Source of the DNA: Ardenticatena maritima
GTDB taxonomy: Bacteria > Chloroflexota > Anaerolineae > Ardenticatenales > Ardenticatenaceae
DNA length: 64,000 bases
Assembly: GCF_001306175.1 (NCBI RefSeq)
Contig: NZ_LGKN01000003.1
Coordinates: 620,001 to 684,000 of the forward strand
Direction: 5' to 3'
The notes beneath the pieces were generated by a model that made no database searches, was not told where the DNA came from, and saw only the letters and a list, made by a program, of their open reading frames with translations. How positions within the stretch are numbered: position 1 is the first letter of the stretch; each line of letters starts with the position of its first letter. This document shows, one piece after another, positions 63,022-64,000 of the stretch. Position numbers and translations under genes: made by a program.

Positions 63022-63767
63022 TCGGATTCCTCCGCCAGGAATGTAATCGGTGCTTCTTTGGGTTGCACAGGTAGATTGGTAAACAAATCGTTCCAACGAG
63101 CAGGCGGCGTTTCGTCCACGAGATGAAACCACTCAAATGGACCTTGCGCCTGCTGGTACGCCTCGTAGTAGGCACGGTCGCCTTTTTGGGTGCGATGTGC
63201 GTAAAACGCTGCACGTTTGACGGCAAGGGCGGCGCTTATGTCCACGCGCACATGTGCGTGCGAATACGGGATATCGGATTGCTCTGCCACCGAAGGCGCT
63301 ACTGTAATGTAGGCCAGCCGCGTTTGAGGGGCGTCTTCTCGCCAACGTCGCCATGCGGCTGTCACCAGCGCCGATGCCGCCTGGTGGTCGGGGTGCTGGT
63401 TGCCCCCGCCTTCAGGCCCAAAAGTCGCGATGACGGCGGGACGCTCGGCGCGAAAAAGCGCCAGCAAACGCGCCACCAGGGACTCCGGCGGCACCGTATT
63501 CAACGCACCATCGGGGGCGCCCCACTGCTCTACGTGGCTCACCCCAAGAATCCGTGCAGAATGGTAAAGTTCAGCTTGGCGTCGCGCCGCCAGATTGGCT
63601 TGTGGAACAAGCCCGCCGGTTTGCCCGGCTGCGCCGTCTGTCAACGTCACCAGGACTGTTCGCACACGTTGCCAGCCGTACCGTGCAAGCGTTCCACCAA
63701 AGCCAAACGCTTCGTCATCGGGATGGGCTGTTACGACAATCAAGGTTGGTCGCACATCTCCCCCCAT
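63018..63767 (-). CDS. LmbE/PIG-L-family N-acetylglucosamine deacetylase-like protein
   Basis: 249 aa. The catalytic AHPDDE motif is at residues 14-19 (IVVTAHPDDEAFGFGG), the second zinc site is GGNQHPDHQAAS, and YITVAPSVAEQ follows. Family members remove acetyl groups from GlcNAc-linked small molecules, as in bacillithiol, mycothiol or GPI-anchor precursors. The frame has an ATG at 63767; a GTG at 63755 after GGGGGGAGAT is an equally good start. It is coupled to the HEPN-like gene by ATGA. The true substrate is unknown. Confidence 0.87.
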   Translation of the reverse strand: MGGDVRPTLIVVTAHPDDEAFGFGGTLARYGWQRVRTVLVTLTDGAAGQTGGLVPQANLAARRQAELYHSARILGVSHVEQWGAPDGALNTVPPESLVARLLALFRAERPAVIATFGPEGGGNQHPDHQAASALVTAAWRRWREDAPQTRLAYITVAPSVAEQSDIPYSHAHVRVDISAALAVKRAAFYAHRTQKGDRAYYEAYQQAQGPFEWFHLVDETPPARWNDLFTNLPVQPKEAPITFLAEESE

Positions 63768-63836
63768 AAAACCCGCGTTAGCATATCACAGGTTCAGAGA
63801 CGCGTCAATTGTGATAAGATGCACAGACCTGCGAAG

Positions 63837-63854
63837 GCGCTTCGGGTGAAGCGC
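63837..63854. promoter_or_regulatory. Small hairpin in the divergent gap before the acylphosphatase gene
   Basis: GCGCTTC and GAAGCGC (7 bp) surround GGGT. It lies between the divergent deacetylase and acylphosphatase genes, upstream of the promoter-like pair at 63881-63910. Its role is unknown. Confidence 0.35.
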
Positions 63855-63880
63855 TACACTATGGAATGCGGCGGCAATTA

Positions 63881-63910
63881 TTGCCCCAAACAGTCACTTT
63901 GTGGTACAAT
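63881..63910 (+). promoter_or_regulatory. Possible promoter of the acylphosphatase gene
   Basis: TTGCCC (63881-63886) and TACAAT (63905-63910) are separated by 18 bases. A 7-bp hairpin (GTCGGTT / AACCGAC, 63911-63928) follows at the expected start of transcription. Confidence 0.45.
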
Positions 63911-63946
63911 GTCGGTTGGTGAACCGACGAGCCAGGGGAGACAAGT

Positions 63947-64000
63947 ATGTCCACGCGGCGGCGTGTCCATGGGTACATTTCCGGACGTGTGCAAGGTGTC
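63947..64000 (+). CDS. acyP: Acylphosphatase, N-terminal fragment (cut by the window end)
   Basis: The first 18 codons are present: the ATG at 63947 follows GGGGAGACAAGT, and the frame reads MSTRRRVHGYISGRVQGV up to the last base. GRVQGV is the start of the acylphosphatase signature (GRVQGVGFR), whose Arg follows just beyond the window. The enzyme is about 90 aa and hydrolyses acyl phosphates. Only the signature's first half can be seen, but its position near residue 13 is right for the family. Confidence 0.82.
   Translation, partial: MSTRRRVHGYISGRVQGV

Overview
The window is dense, GC-rich bacterial chromosome and most likely comes from a member of the Chloroflexota, possibly a thermophilic Anaerolineae/Ardenticatenia-type organism. 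This is an inference. It rests on Thr-Pro-rich linkers in several exported proteins, many-membrane glycosyltransferases with C-terminal beta domains, a riboflavin ABC transporter of the RibXY type behind an FMN riboswitch, and family-X polymerase, LigA and ECF-sigma genes typical of that phylum. I found no rRNA or tRNA genes, transposases or prophage genes.

Layout. 1-1579: 3'-truncated gene for a secreted lamin-tail/nuclease-type protein (minus). 2242-9115: three translationally coupled GT39/ArnT-like membrane glycosyltransferases. 9160-11374: hemY-like and hemD heme genes. 11361-12584: glutaredoxin-thioredoxin reductase fusion (minus). 12667-23517: one complete type III-A CRISPR-Cas locus: sigma70-like promoter, cas10, csm2, csm3, csm4, csm5, a CARF-HEPN effector, cas6 (frameshifted), cas1, cas2, a leader with its own promoter and a nested inverted repeat, a 12-repeat array and a terminator. 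23620-34007: surface-polysaccharide island (flippase, three alkaline-phosphatase-superfamily proteins, two GT4, one GT2, a sulfotransferase). 34023-37217 (minus): BtuF-like protein, then ribY and ribX behind an FMN riboswitch with two terminators. 37272-38908 (minus): coiled-coil membrane protein, M23-like peptidase, cupin. 39056-40354: PD40 beta-propeller lipid-anchored or membrane protein. 40397-47377 (minus): ECF sigma factor, anti-sigma factor, polX, membrane glycosyltransferase, ligA. 47497-53681: two paralogous TP-linker proteins, a four-CNBD membrane protein, and a UvrD/PcrA helicase. 53803-54963: Gfo/Idh/MocA oxidoreductase. 55005-63767 (minus): WecA/TagO-like transferase, upp, DksA/TraR-type zinc finger, O-methyltransferase, Het-C-like protein, MOSC protein, an unknown, era, LacD-like aldolase, an unknown, a HEPN-like protein, and a LmbE-type deacetylase. 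63947-64000: first 18 codons of an acylphosphatase.

How the genes fit together. The CRISPR locus has everything expected for a cyclic-oligoadenylate-signalling type III-A system: Cas10 with intact HD and GGDD, backbone Csm3 with its RNase Asp, and a CARF-HEPN ribonuclease. It also carries its own adaptation genes. The one visible lesion is a frameshift near codon 28 of cas6. The riboflavin importer is controlled by an RFN element that can be read almost base for base. The sigma/anti-sigma pair heads a tightly packed minus-strand run that ends in two DNA-repair enzymes. The island at 23.6-34 kb looks like a pathway for making, decorating and exporting a surface glycan.
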